A DNA stretch of 64,000 nt from Cellulomonas fimi (lineage in GTDB: Bacteria > Actinomycetota > Actinomycetes > Actinomycetales > Cellulomonadaceae), in the NCBI RefSeq assembly GCF_028583725.1, contig NZ_CP110680.1, positions 2,852,001 to 2,916,000 on the forward strand, in the 5' to 3' direction. Below the pieces are notes generated by a model. It was given only the letters and a program-made list of their open reading frames with translations. It was not told where the DNA came from and searched no databases. This document shows positions 36,204 to 47,313 of this stretch, one piece after another. The stretch's first letter is position 1, and the number at the start of each line of letters is the position of its first letter. The position numbers and the translations under genes are program-made.

Positions 36204-36952
36204 CCGCCCCGAGCGTCTCCGTGGTCGTCCCCTCGCGCGACGACGCCGCGCTGCTCGACCGGTGCCTGACGGCACTCGCGGCGCAGACCGTGCCGCCCGT
36301 GCAGGTCGTCGTCGTCGACAACGCCTCGCGTGACGACACCGCCGCCGTCGCGCGCCGGCACGGGGCCACCTGCCTGCACGAGCCGACGCCGGGGATCTGG
36401 GCCGCAGCCGCGACCGGCTACGACGCGGCCGTCGGCGACGTCATCGCCCGCTGCGACGCGGACAGCGTCCCGCCGCCCGACTGGATCGAGCACCTCGCGT
36501 CCGCGTTCGCCGCCGACCCGGCGCTCGCGGCGGTCACCGGACCGGGGCGTTTCGTGGGGCTGTCGCGCCTCTGGCGCGTGCTGGCCGACGTGCTGTACAT
36601 GCGCGCGTACCGCGTCCTCATGGGCGGCGCCCTCGCGCACCCGCCGCTGTTCGGCTCGAACCTCGCGATGCGGCGGTCGGTCTGGGAACGCGTCGCCGGC
36701 TCGGTGCACCGGACGCGTCAGGACCTGCACGACGACGTCGACCTCAGCTACCACGTCGGCGACGTGGGGACGATCCGGCACGACCCCACGCTCGTCGTCG
36801 GCATCTCCGCGCGGCCGCTGCGGGACTGGCGCGGGCTGTGGGGGCGCGTGCGGCGCGGGCTGCGGACGATCGACGTGCACCGCCCCCACGACGCGCCGTC
36901 CCGGCGGCACCTGCGCCGCTGGCGCGCCCGGCCGGGCCGCGCGACGCCCTGA
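36200..36952 (+). CDS. Family 2 glycosyltransferase
   Basis: 250 aa. A GT-A fold opens with VSVVVPSRDDAALLDRCLTALAAQTVPPVQVVVVDNASRDDT. ARCDADSVPPPDWIEHL gives the DxD metal site (DAD). FGSNLAMRRSVWERV and LHDDVDLSYHVGDVG follow, the latter with the acceptor-side acidic motif. There is no membrane segment, so it is cytosolic or peripheral. It is translationally coupled to the SDR-DUF2867 gene. Donor and acceptor sugars are unknown. Confidence 0.9.
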   Translation: MTAPSVSVVVPSRDDAALLDRCLTALAAQTVPPVQVVVVDNASRDDTAAVARRHGATCLHEPTPGIWAAAATGYDAAVGDVIARCDADSVPPPDWIEHLASAFAADPALAAVTGPGRFVGLSRLWRVLADVLYMRAYRVLMGGALAHPPLFGSNLAMRRSVWERVAGSVHRTRQDLHDDVDLSYHVGDVGTIRHDPTLVVGISARPLRDWRGLWGRVRRGLRTIDVHRPHDAPSRRHLRRWRARPGRATP

Positions 36953-36974
36953 GGCGCCGCCCCGACCGCCGGGG

Positions 36975-37475
36975 TCAGGCCTCCGGGCGCCGCCGGTGCC
37001 GCACGGGCTCCTCGACGTAGCGCTGCCACGCCTCCCGCTCGGCGTCGCCCAGGCGGCGCGGTCGGCCGGTCGCGGTGTCGACGAGCACGAGCGTGGTCGT
37101 CGCCCGCGCGTACACGGTGCTGCCCGGGTCGGCCGCGGGCCGGTCGCGCACCTCGTAGCAGACGTCGAGGCTCGCCCCGCCGAGGTGGCCGAGCCACATC
37201 TCGACCAGCACCGGCGAGCGCCGGTAGCCGAGCGGGACCAGGTACTCGATCTCCTGCCGCGCGACGAGCGTCGACGTCTGCGCCCCCGGGCCGGCGTCGA
37301 GCACGGCCGTCGGCCAGGTGCCGTCGGGACGCGTGCCGTCCTGCGCCTCGGGGTGGCGCCAGAACGCCTCGATCCGCGCCTCCTCCAGCAACCGCAGCAT
37401 CTCCACGTTGTTGACGTGCGCGTACGCGTCCATGTCGGACCAGCGCAGCTGCACGGGGACCTCGAGCCGAGCCAC
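36975..37475 (-). CDS. Acyl-CoA thioesterase, 4HBT hot-dog family
   Basis: 166 aa single hot-dog domain. LRWSDMDAYAHVNNVEMLRLLEEARIEAF is the 4HBT signature with the catalytic Asp in WSDMDAYAHVN. QEIEYLVPLGYRRSPVLVEMWLGHLG and SLDVCYEVRD complete the fold. It hydrolyses acyl-CoA thioesters. GTG 37475 follows GAAGGAGGTCGT, an excellent ribosome binding site. It is 52 bp downstream of a GTPase gene on the same strand and could be read from the same transcript. Confidence 0.92.
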   Translation of the reverse strand: MARLEVPVQLRWSDMDAYAHVNNVEMLRLLEEARIEAFWRHPEAQDGTRPDGTWPTAVLDAGPGAQTSTLVARQEIEYLVPLGYRRSPVLVEMWLGHLGGASLDVCYEVRDRPAADPGSTVYARATTTLVLVDTATGRPRRLGDAEREAWQRYVEEPVRHRRRPEA

Positions 37476-37527
37476 ACGACCTCCTTCGCCGACCAGCGAT
37501 CCTACGAGCCCGGCGGGCGCCCGCGCC

Positions 37528-39300
37528 TCACGCCGCGGCGCGGCTCGCGGCCGACGCGCACGCGGCCCACGCGCCCAGCTCACCGGTCACCGGACGCACG
37601 ACGAGGTCCCGGGCGACGTCGTCGACGCCGGCCCGCAGCCGTCGCCGCACGCGGGCGGCCCGCCGGCGCGCGCCCACGCCCGCGAGCACGCGCGACACGA
37701 GGGCGAGCAGCACGCCCAGGAGCACGCCGCCGACGGTCAGCACGGTCGGCCACGGCACCTCCCCCCACGTCGGGGTCGGAGGCTCCGGCAGCCGGAGGTA
37801 CGCCAGCCCGGCGAGCGCGGCGAGCCACACCGCACCCGCGATCGCGACCGTGAGGAGCACCCACTGGACGACCCCGACCGCGCGCCACCACCGCGGGTCG
37901 CGCGCACCCGCCGGGGCCGACGCGACGACGACGCGGTCCAGCGCGTCCGGGATCGCGTCGCGCGAGACCGCCGCACGCGCGGCGAGCGTCCACGCGTCCG
38001 GGACCCCGGTCGTCGCCGCGTCCAGGAAGTCGCGGACCGCGATCGAGACCTGGGCGCCGGCCGTGGTCGCCGGGCGCGGCAGGGACGACCGGCGCGACGC
38101 GGCGTCCTCGTCCGACGGTGCCGCGCCCGTCGAGGTCGCGCGGCGCCCGGTGAGCGCGTCGAGCGCCGGCGGGCGTCCGAGGCCGAGCCTGCGCAGCGGG
38201 TCCGCGCGCAGCCGCCCGACCCACCGCGTGACGGGCCAGCCGGTCGCGGCGCGCGCCTGCCCGAGCGCGGACCGGCGCGTCGCGTCGACGACCAGCGGGA
38301 CGCCCGCCGCGACCTCGAGCGCGTCGACGAGCCGCGACGCCGCCCGGTCGGTGCCGGACGCCGCCCCCTGCGCGCTCCCGCACGCGTCGCGCAGCGCCGC
38401 ACCCGCGGCCCGCACGTCCGCGACGACACGCTGCGTCGCGGCCCGGCGGCGGCGCGCGGCGTCGGCGAGGTGGTCGCGCAGCGCGTCCACGCCCTCACCC
38501 GTCACGGCGCTCACGGGGACGACCGTCACGTCCCGCAGGCCGTCCTGCGCGGCGATCCGCCGGACGTCCGCCACGACCTCGGTGACCTCGCGCGGTGTCA
38601 GGCGGTCGGCCTGGTTGAGCGCGAGCAGCAGGACCGCGGCGTGCCCCGCCATCGGCCGCAGGTACCGCACGTGCAGCGCGGCGTCCGCGTACTTCTGCGG
38701 GTCGACGACCCACACGAGCAGGTCCGCGCGCGCGTACAGCCGCTCGGCGACCGCCCGGTGCTCGGCGACGACCGAGTCGTGGTCCGGCAGGTCGAGCAGC
38801 ACCGCACCGGTCGGCAGGTCGGGCAGCCCGTCGACCGGCCGCGGGCGTCGCCGCACGAGCGTGCCGAGCCCGCCGAGCGCGCCCACCCGGCCCCGGGCCC
38901 GCACGACGTCGGTGGCGTCCTGACGCTCGCCGCCGACCACCACGCGGTCGCTCACCTCGAGCCAGTCCAGCAGGTCGTCGGGGCCCGATCCGGCCGCGGG
39001 CGCCGCACCCGGAGGCGGCAGCACGACTGCGAGCGGGCGCCCCGTCGTCGGGCGCGTCACCCCCGGTCGGGCGATCTCGGCGCCGACGAGCGCGTTGAAC
39101 AGCGACGACTTCCCCGACCCGGTGGCGCCCGCGAGCGCGACGACCGTGTACTCGCCGGACAGCGCGAGCCGTTCGCGCGCGCGAGCGAGGACCGCCGCCG
39201 CCGACGCCTCGACCTGGGGATCCACCCGGCCGGTCGCGAGCCGCACCGCCTCGTCGAGGGCGGCCAGGCGCGACCCGGGGTCGACGTCCGCGGGGCTCAT
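37528..39300 (-). CDS. Dynamin-like GTPase, pair A second member
   Basis: 590 aa. The P-loop GATGSGKSS is at 58-66, the switch I Thr-Thr in TRPTT at 85-86, DLPD at 170-173 (G3) and NQAD at 229-232 (G4). Two membrane helices lie near the C-terminus (about 478-500 and 520-540). DLPDHDSVVAEHRAVAERLY and LLVWVVDPQKYADAALHVRYLRPM are shared with the second member of pair B at 44021. The ATG overlaps the stop of the first member (ATGA). The layout fits bacterial dynamin-like membrane remodelling pairs such as DynA/DynB or IniA/IniC. The exact role is an inference. Confidence 0.8.
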   Translation of the reverse strand: MSPADVDPGSRLAALDEAVRLATGRVDPQVEASAAAVLARARERLALSGEYTVVALAGATGSGKSSLFNALVGAEIARPGVTRPTTGRPLAVVLPPPGAAPAAGSGPDDLLDWLEVSDRVVVGGERQDATDVVRARGRVGALGGLGTLVRRRPRPVDGLPDLPTGAVLLDLPDHDSVVAEHRAVAERLYARADLLVWVVDPQKYADAALHVRYLRPMAGHAAVLLLALNQADRLTPREVTEVVADVRRIAAQDGLRDVTVVPVSAVTGEGVDALRDHLADAARRRRAATQRVVADVRAAGAALRDACGSAQGAASGTDRAASRLVDALEVAAGVPLVVDATRRSALGQARAATGWPVTRWVGRLRADPLRRLGLGRPPALDALTGRRATSTGAAPSDEDAASRRSSLPRPATTAGAQVSIAVRDFLDAATTGVPDAWTLAARAAVSRDAIPDALDRVVVASAPAGARDPRWWRAVGVVQWVLLTVAIAGAVWLAALAGLAYLRLPEPPTPTWGEVPWPTVLTVGGVLLGVLLALVSRVLAGVGARRRAARVRRRLRAGVDDVARDLVVRPVTGELGAWAACASAASRAAA

Positions 39301-41264
39301 GACCGGCCGCCCCGACGCACGCGCGCCCACCACCCGCGCAACCCGCCCTCACCCGCGTCACCGGGTGCCACCTCGCCGGCCGGGACCGCGGTGTCCTGCC
39401 GACGGCCGTCGCGCCGGCGCTCGCCGAGCCCCGACCCGCGCAGCCGTCCGCCACCGTGCCCCGTCGCCGACGGCGACGCGGTAGCGCGCGCCCCCGGCTC
39501 CGCGGGCGTACCCGTCACGACGGACGGCGTCCGGGCCGCGACCTCGACGAGCGACGCACGCGCGCGCAGCGCCCCGCCGTCGACGACGCCCGCGGCGAGC
39601 GGCTCGAGCACCGACGTGAACCGCGACGCCTCGGAGTCGAGGATCTGCGCCACGCGTGCGTCCAGGCGCTCGTGCGCGGTGCGGGTCAGGCGGCGCACCG
39701 CCTCGTCGCCGAAGACCGCCTCGAGCAGCCGCTGCGCGAGCAGGGCCGTGCCGCCGACGATGCCGACCTCGGCGCCCGTGAGCCCGCCGGTCGACGCGAA
39801 CACCGCGACCATGAGCGCCGCGCCGAGCCCGTTGACCCCGAACGAGACCGCGCGTGCAGTCGCGCGCTTCTCCGCGCCCTCGCCGCGCACGAGTTCCAGC
39901 ACGTCGTCCTGCCAGGCCCGGACCTGCTCCTCGGCCCGCACGCGCAGGTCGGCCGACGCGCGCGACAGCGCGAGCCCCTGCAGCAGCGGCTGCCCGGCGG
40001 GGTCGTGGTGCCAGTCGGCGTGCGCGCGCGACGCGGCGTCCTCCGCGGCGTCGACGACCAGGGCCGTCACGCCGTGCCCGACGGCCTGGGCGAGTCCCGG
40101 GTCGGCCGCCCGACGGCCCGTCATCGCCCCCACGACGCGGTCCCGGACGCGCGACACGCCCGCCTCCAGGCGCCGGAACCACTCACCGGTCCCGACGACG
40201 TCCTGCCAGCGCGCCAGCACCTCGCCGCGCAGCATCGTGCCGTCGGACGTCTGCTCGGCCACGCGGGTGCGGGCGGCGGCGTAGGCGGCGACGGCCGCGT
40301 CACGCAGACGGTCGGCCGCGACCCGCTGGTCGTCGGCCGCGTCGGCGACCACCCGGGCGCGCACCGCCACGTCGAGCACGGCCCCGTCGCGGGTCGCGGC
40401 CACCGCGCGGGCGCGCACGTCCGGGTCGAGCGCGAGCGCCATCAGCCAGTCGGCCACGGCGGCGATCTCGACCTCCGGCAGCAGGCCGTCCTCCAGCGCG
40501 CTCTCGCGCACCACGTGGACCGCCGCACCGCCCAGCCCGCGGTCCGCGAGCATGCGGCGCAGGTCGGCGGCCACGGCGTCCTCCGTACCGGCGTCGACGC
40601 GGTCGAGCACGAGCGCGAGGTGCGTGCGGCGCCGCTGCGCCTCGGCGAGCAGCTCCCACGGGACGGCGTCGGCGTAGCGGGCGGCAGTCGTGACGAACAG
40701 CCACGCGTCGGCGGCGCGCAGCAGCTGACCCGCGAGGTCCCGGTTCGCCTCCTCGACCGAGTCGACGTCGGGCGCGTCCACGAGCGCGAGCCCGCGCGGC
40801 AGGGTCGTCGAGGCGACGGTCCGCAGCGCGCGGCCGTCGGTGCCCAGGTCGGCGCGTCGGGGCCCGCCGGGCGCCCCCGTGTCGCCGCCGTGCTCGCGCA
40901 GCCGGGCGAGCCCGGGCAGCACGCGTGCCGCGTCGACGTCGCGCGCGTCGTCCGGGTGGTGCACCAGCACGGGGCTGCGCGTCGTCGGCCGCAGGACGCC
41001 CGACGTGCTCACGTGCGCGCCCAGCAGCGAGTTGAGCAGCGTCGACTTCCCGGCGCCCGTCGAGCCGCCGACGACGACGAGCGTCGCGGCGTCGGGGTCG
41101 CGCACGCGCGGCAGCAGGTGGTCGTCGAGCTGGTCGAGCAGCCGCCGGCGCTCCGCGTCCGCGGGGGCCGCGGCGGGCGTCGCGAACGGCAGCGACACCG
41201 CGGCGAGCGCGTCACGGAGCCCGAGGAGCGCGTCGACGAGGCTCGGGGTCTCGCTCGTCGCCAC
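39297..41264 (-). CDS. Dynamin-like GTPase, pair A first member
   Basis: 655 aa from GTG 41264. The P-loop GGSTGAGKST is at 66-75, RPTT at 92-95 and DAPDVDS at 163-169. FVTTAARYADAVPWELL follows. G4 is degenerate (LDRVDAG). A hydrophobic patch (about 485-530) may insert in membranes, as the dynamin paddle does. The last 90 residues are Gly/Arg-rich and probably disordered. ACAGGAGGACGGCGC precedes the start. It is homologous to the first member of pair B (45538-47307) and overlaps the second member of its own pair by 4 nt. Confidence 0.8.
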   Translation of the reverse strand: MATSETPSLVDALLGLRDALAAVSLPFATPAAAPADAERRRLLDQLDDHLLPRVRDPDAATLVVVGGSTGAGKSTLLNSLLGAHVSTSGVLRPTTRSPVLVHHPDDARDVDAARVLPGLARLREHGGDTGAPGGPRRADLGTDGRALRTVASTTLPRGLALVDAPDVDSVEEANRDLAGQLLRAADAWLFVTTAARYADAVPWELLAEAQRRRTHLALVLDRVDAGTEDAVAADLRRMLADRGLGGAAVHVVRESALEDGLLPEVEIAAVADWLMALALDPDVRARAVAATRDGAVLDVAVRARVVADAADDQRVAADRLRDAAVAAYAAARTRVAEQTSDGTMLRGEVLARWQDVVGTGEWFRRLEAGVSRVRDRVVGAMTGRRAADPGLAQAVGHGVTALVVDAAEDAASRAHADWHHDPAGQPLLQGLALSRASADLRVRAEEQVRAWQDDVLELVRGEGAEKRATARAVSFGVNGLGAALMVAVFASTGGLTGAEVGIVGGTALLAQRLLEAVFGDEAVRRLTRTAHERLDARVAQILDSEASRFTSVLEPLAAGVVDGGALRARASLVEVAARTPSVVTGTPAEPGARATASPSATGHGGGRLRGSGLGERRRDGRRQDTAVPAGEVAPGDAGEGGLRGWWARVRRGGRS

Positions 41265-41448
41265 GCGCCGTCCTCCTGTCGTCCGTCGTCCGTCGGCCGC
41301 GCCGCCCGTGCGGGGTCGGCCGTGCCGCCCCAGCCTGCCTCCTCGCGCCGCGCGACGCGCGCCGACCACGCCGCCGACGCGCCGGGAGACACCGACACCG
41401 CGCCGGACCCCGCCACCCCGCGCACGCCCCTCGCACGACCCCGCGCAC

Positions 41449-41488
41449 GACGACGGGCCGCGCGGATCGCTCCGCACGGCCCGTCGTC
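41449..41488 (-). terminator. Terminator hairpin downstream of ettA
   Basis: A 12-bp perfect stem (41449-41460 with 41477-41488) extends inward by GCGGA/TCCGC after one mismatch. It lies 9 bp beyond the minus-strand ettA stop, so it should isolate ettA from the GTPase pair A genes that follow. Confidence 0.85.
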
Positions 41489-41497
41489 GGCAGGGGG

Positions 41498-43180
<1,683 letters not shown>

Positions 43181-43284
43181 TGGCCTGTCGTCCGCCTCGG
43201 TGTCGTGGTGGTGGACGACGTCGGCGGGCCGCTCGGGGTGTCGGCCACCCGGCGGCCCGGCCGCGTCGTCGGTTGCGGTCCCCC

Positions 43285-43290
43285 AGCCTA
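43285..43290 (-). promoter_or_regulatory. -10 box TAGGCT for ettA
   Basis: TAGGCT on the minus strand overlaps the region just before the ssb stop. It would give ettA a leader of roughly 100 nt. Confidence 0.45.
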
Positions 43291-43295
43291 GGCGA

Positions 43296-43850
43296 TCACG
43301 CCACGACGACCGGAGCGAGCGGCCCGTCGACCCGTCCGGAGACCACGCCCGGGCCGTCGTCGTCGACGTGCTCGCCGGGCACCATGTCGTCGCCGGCCTC
43401 GGCGAACCCGGTCACGTCGACGGGCGCGCGCGTCCCGCCGTCCGCGGCGTCCCCCGCCTGCCCGTCCGCCGCGTCGGCGCCGGTCGTGACGGTGCGCGCG
43501 AACCGCGCGGTGCCGAACGTGAGGTCGTGGCCGACCGCGCTCGCCTCGACGACGAGCGACGTGCGCGGCCCGTCGTCGGCCTGCCACTCCTCGGTGGACA
43601 GCCGCCCGTGCACCACGACGGGGTCGCCCTTGCGCAGCGACTCGGCGACGTTGAGCGCCCCGGACCGCCAGATCTTCACCGTGAACCACTCGGTCCGGCC
43701 GTCGCGCCAGGCGCCCTCGCGCCGGTCGAACCACCGCCGCGTGCTGGCCATGCGGAACGACGTGAAGGGCACCGTGCCCGGTGCGTTGAAGTGCCGGACG
43801 TCGCTGCCGACCCACCCGACGAGCGTCAGGTCGAGGGAGTGCGTGCTCAT
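43296..43850 (-). CDS. ssb: Single-stranded DNA-binding protein paralog
   Basis: 184 aa. An N-terminal OB fold (about 5-115) contains LTLVGWVGSDVRHF, FTSFRMASTRRWFDRREGAWRDG, EWFTVKIWRSGALNVAESLRKGDPVVVHGRL and EWQADDGPRTSLVVEASAVGHDL. An acidic, flexible tail follows. The C-terminus ends in APVVVA, not the usual acidic tip with final Pro-Phe that recruits replication proteins. This suggests a second SSB, not the replicative copy. GGAGACCAGC precedes the ATG. It sits between ettA and GTPase pair B on the same strand. Confidence 0.93.
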   Translation of the reverse strand: MSTHSLDLTLVGWVGSDVRHFNAPGTVPFTSFRMASTRRWFDRREGAWRDGRTEWFTVKIWRSGALNVAESLRKGDPVVVHGRLSTEEWQADDGPRTSLVVEASAVGHDLTFGTARFARTVTTGADAADGQAGDAADGGTRAPVDVTGFAEAGDDMVPGEHVDDDGPGVVSGRVDGPLAPVVVA

Positions 43851-43977
43851 GCTGGTCTCCTGTGCCGCGGCCCCGCCGGTGCGGGGCGTGTGCGGCCAGC
43901 GTCGGGCGCGCACCCCGAGCGGCGAGGCCGCGAGGTGCGAACCGGTGGACCAGCGTGCGGCACGGCGGGCTGTGGGC

Positions 43978-44001
43978 GGCTCGGCACGTGGCCGCCGAGC
44001 C
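43978..44001 (-). terminator. Terminator hairpin after GTPase pair B
   Basis: GGCTCGGC (43978-43985) pairs with GCCGAGCC (43994-44001), 20 bp beyond the minus-strand stop at 44021. A second hairpin GCCCCGC/GCGGGGC (43870-43887) lies nearer to ssb. Confidence 0.55.
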
Positions 44002-44020
44002 CGACGACCCGGGGGTGCGG

Positions 44021-45541
44021 TCAGCCCCGCGCGGCGTCCACGAGCTCGCGCACCGACCGGTGCTCGTCGAGCACCGCACGCGTCGGGTCGGCCAGCCGCC
44101 CGCGCGCGACCCGCTCGAGCGCGGCACGCCCGTCCCGCAGCACCCGCGCCGCGCGTCGCCGCGCCGCCGCCCGGCGCGTCGAGAACGACGCGACCACCGC
44201 GAGCACGGCCGCCGCCAGCAGCACGAGCGCCCCCGCGGGCGCCCACGGGTTGGCCCGCACGCTCGCGAACCCGGACCCGAGCGCGACCGACCCGATCGTC
44301 ACGGCGCCGGCGGCCAGCACCACGCCGAGCCCGAGCAGCCACGCCGCGGCGACCGAGCGCCGCGCGACCACCGTCACCTGCGCGAGCGCGTCCGTCACCG
44401 CGAGCCGCAGCTCGGGCGTCGTCGCGACGCGGTGCGCGACGTCCTGCTTCCACGACCGCGGCAGCCCGGCCGTCGACGCCGCGAGCCAGTCGGACCGGGC
44501 CAGCGCGACCGAGTCCTCCTGCACCGGCCCGAACGTCGGCGACGCGGACGACCCTCCCCGGACGACGGCGGCGACGGCCCCGGCGACCGCGGGCAGCCCC
44601 GCGGCGTCGGCGAGCGTGTCGACGACGCCCCCCAGCGCGAGCGCCGCGGGCGCGGGCTCGCGGTCCGCGACCTGCCCCGCGAGCGCGGCCGCCGCGTCGT
44701 TGACCTCGGCGCCCGCGCGTCGCGCGGCCGCGGAGCGCCCCTCGACGGTCTGCGCGAGCCGGGCGCGCAGGTCGGCGACGCCCTCGCCGGTCCGCGCCGA
44801 CGCCGCGAGCACGGGCACGCCCGTCAGCCCGTCCTCCTCGAGGAGCCGGTCCACGTCGGCGACCAGCTCGGGCCGCACCTCGGGCGGGACGGTGTCGACC
44901 TGGTTGAGCACGACGACCATCGACGCCTCGTGACCGACGAGGCGGCGCAGGTAGCCGGAGTGCAGGGCGTCGTCGGCGTACTTCTGCGGGTCGACGATCC
45001 AGACCAGCAGGTCGGCCTGCGGCAGCAGCCGGTCGACGACCTCCCGGTGCTCGGGCGCGATCGAGTCGTGGTCGGGCAGGTCGAGGAGCACCAGGCCGCG
45101 CAGCGCCGCCTCGCTCTCGCCGTCGAGCAGGCTCTCGCGCACGGTGCGCCGGTCGGGCCTGACGCCCAGCCAGTCGAGCAGCGGCCCGCCGTCGGTGGCC
45201 CACACGCACGCCGTCACGTCCGACGTCGTCGGGCGCTTGACGCCCACGTCGGCGAGCGGCAGCCCGCACACCGCGTTGAACATGCTCGACTTCCCCGACC
45301 CGGTGCCCCCGACGAGCGCGACGACCGCGTGGTCGACGCCGAGCTCGAGCCGCTCGCGCACCCGGTCGATGGTCTGCCCGACGCGTGCGACGACGGGCGG
45401 CTCCAGCCGCGCCCCGCCGACGACGAGCGCCTGGTCCAGCGCGCCGACCCGCTCCTCGAGGCGCACCGTCTCGTCGCCGTGCAGCGCCGCCTCCAGCACG
45501 TGCCGGTGCACGGCGTGGCTCCGCGTCCCCTCGGTCGTCAC
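44021..45541 (-). CDS. Dynamin-like GTPase, pair B second member
   Basis: 506 aa. The P-loop GGTGSGKSS is at 78-86, RPTT at 103-106, DLPDHDS at 154-160 and NQVD at 213-216. Two adjacent membrane helices lie near 400-450, followed by an Arg-rich cytoplasmic tail. LLVWIVDPQKYADDALHSGYLRRLVGHEASMVVVLNQVD is nearly the same as in the pair A second member, so the pairs arose by duplication. The GTG start overlaps the stop of the first member by 4 nt. Pairing of two GTPases suggests a heteromeric membrane-remodelling machine. Confidence 0.8.
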   Translation of the reverse strand: MTTEGTRSHAVHRHVLEAALHGDETVRLEERVGALDQALVVGGARLEPPVVARVGQTIDRVRERLELGVDHAVVALVGGTGSGKSSMFNAVCGLPLADVGVKRPTTSDVTACVWATDGGPLLDWLGVRPDRRTVRESLLDGESEAALRGLVLLDLPDHDSIAPEHREVVDRLLPQADLLVWIVDPQKYADDALHSGYLRRLVGHEASMVVVLNQVDTVPPEVRPELVADVDRLLEEDGLTGVPVLAASARTGEGVADLRARLAQTVEGRSAAARRAGAEVNDAAAALAGQVADREPAPAALALGGVVDTLADAAGLPAVAGAVAAVVRGGSSASPTFGPVQEDSVALARSDWLAASTAGLPRSWKQDVAHRVATTPELRLAVTDALAQVTVVARRSVAAAWLLGLGVVLAAGAVTIGSVALGSGFASVRANPWAPAGALVLLAAAVLAVVASFSTRRAAARRRAARVLRDGRAALERVARGRLADPTRAVLDEHRSVRELVDAARG

Positions 45542-47307
45542 GTCAGTCCCTTCAGCACGGCCAGCCGGAGGCGCAGCAGCGAGGCCGCGTCCTCGGCCAG
45601 GTCGGGGTCGGCGAGCACCTTGCCGACCGACGCGCGCTCGAGCGCCACCTGGGCCTCGACGCGCGACTCGAGGTCGTCCCGCAGGTCGGCGACCACCTTG
45701 TGCCCCGCCGCGCCGAGCAGGTCGACGAGCAGCTCCGTGGCCTCGTCGACGCCGGCGGCCCCGGCGAGCGCGAGCGCGGCGAGACCGTCGGTGCCGAGCG
45801 CCTTCTCGGCACGCTGGCGGCGACGGCCCTCGCGGGCGACGTCGCGCGGCTTGCGCGGCCGCCCGTCCTCGTCGCTGGTCGGCGGCGGCACGGCGAGCGC
45901 GGCGCGCAGGGCACGAGGCCCCTGCGCGGTCCACGCCCGGGCGGTGAGCTCGGCGCTGCGCAGCCGCACGGGACGGTCGGCCTGCACGTCCCAGGCGGCG
46001 TCGACGGACGGGCCGCCCTCGGGCGCGGCGGGACCGGTCAGCGTCTCGTGCAGGACCTCCTGCGCGTGCGCGCCGGCGGCACCCAGCACGGCGGCGGCCG
46101 AGCGCATGAGGTCCTCGACGAGCGGCCCGACCGCGGTGGCGCGCGCACGGCCCTCGCGTGACGACCCCGTCACCCGGCCCGACGCGCGCAGCACGGACGC
46201 GAGCGGCGCGCCGTCGGCGGTGAGCTCGGCCCACCGGGCGCGCACCGCCCCGTCGGCCACGGCACCGTGCCGCAGCGACGCCACGGCCTGACGCGTGGGC
46301 GCGTCCAGGGCGTCGTCGAGCGTGCGGGCGATCCGGGCCGCGGCGTCGGACTGCGCCTGCACGGCCTCGGCGAGCTCGTCGACCCAGGGGCGCAGCGCAG
46401 AGAGCGACCCGCGCAGGGTGCGCCCGACGACGGTCCGCGCCCGGTCGGGTCCGGCGAGCATCATGAGCCAGCGCTGCACGGGCGCGACGACGCCCGACGA
46501 CAGCAGTCCCTCGTGCGGCCCCAGGTCGGGGACGACGAACAGCGGCGAGCCCTCGAGCCCGTGCGTGCGCAGGCGGTCGAGCAGGTCGCCCCGGACGGTC
46601 GGCAGCGACGCGGGCGGGACGCGGTTGAGGACCATGGCGATCGACGTCCCGCGCTCCACGGCGGCCTCCAGCACGCGCCACGGCAGGGCGTCGCCGTACC
46701 GCGCGGCGGTCGTGACGAACAGCCAGAGGTCGGCGGCCTCCAGCAGGCGGTGCGCCTGCTCGCGGTTGGAGTCGAGCACCGAGTCGAGGTCGGGCGCGTC
46801 GAGCAGCGCGATCCCGCGCGGGACGGCTTCGTCGGAGACGACCTCGACGAGCTCCAGCACGGGGTGGTGCGACAGCAGCTCGTCGTCGAGCGGGTGGTGC
46901 ACGAGGACGGGGCGGCGGGTGGTGGGCCGCAGGACGCCCGCCTCGCTGACCTCGCGCCCGACGAGCGAGTTGACGAGCGTCGACTTGCCCGCGCCCGTCG
47001 AGCCGGACACGACGACGACGGCCGGGGCCGACAGCTCCGTCAACCGGGGCACGAGGTGCTCGGCGAGCTGGTCGACGAGCCGGGCCCGCGACGCGCGCGC
47101 GGAGTCGGTGCCCGCGAGGTCCAGCGGGAAGCCCGTGCGCTCCACGTCGCGGCGCAGGTCCTTGACGGCGTCGAGCAGCGAGGTGGCCGCCAGCGGCCGC
47201 GCCAGGACCTCGCGCGGGTCGCTCGCGGCGTGCCGCGCACGGCTGGGCGGCGCCGCGTGCGACCCGTGCGCCGGCGGCGCGGGGACGGTGCCGGGCTGCG
47301 CGCTCAC
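45538..47307 (-). CDS. Dynamin-like GTPase, pair B first member
   Basis: 589 aa from GTG 47307. The P-loop SGSTGAGKST is at 101-110, LRPTT at 126-130 and DAPDLDS at 170-176. LWLFVTTAARYGDALPWRVLE matches the pair A first member. The G4 region (LNRVPPA) lacks a proper NKxD. No clear membrane helix is present; an Ala/Leu-rich helix at about 515-545 may contact membranes. The start has no ribosome binding site. It lies 6 nt after GACAAT, with TTGTCC at -35, and an inverted repeat covers the promoter. Confidence 0.8.
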   Translation of the reverse strand: MSAQPGTVPAPPAHGSHAAPPSRARHAASDPREVLARPLAATSLLDAVKDLRRDVERTGFPLDLAGTDSARASRARLVDQLAEHLVPRLTELSAPAVVVVSGSTGAGKSTLVNSLVGREVSEAGVLRPTTRRPVLVHHPLDDELLSHHPVLELVEVVSDEAVPRGIALLDAPDLDSVLDSNREQAHRLLEAADLWLFVTTAARYGDALPWRVLEAAVERGTSIAMVLNRVPPASLPTVRGDLLDRLRTHGLEGSPLFVVPDLGPHEGLLSSGVVAPVQRWLMMLAGPDRARTVVGRTLRGSLSALRPWVDELAEAVQAQSDAAARIARTLDDALDAPTRQAVASLRHGAVADGAVRARWAELTADGAPLASVLRASGRVTGSSREGRARATAVGPLVEDLMRSAAAVLGAAGAHAQEVLHETLTGPAAPEGGPSVDAAWDVQADRPVRLRSAELTARAWTAQGPRALRAALAVPPPTSDEDGRPRKPRDVAREGRRRQRAEKALGTDGLAALALAGAAGVDEATELLVDLLGAAGHKVVADLRDDLESRVEAQVALERASVGKVLADPDLAEDAASLLRLRLAVLKGLT

Positions 47308-47313
47308 GCGCTC

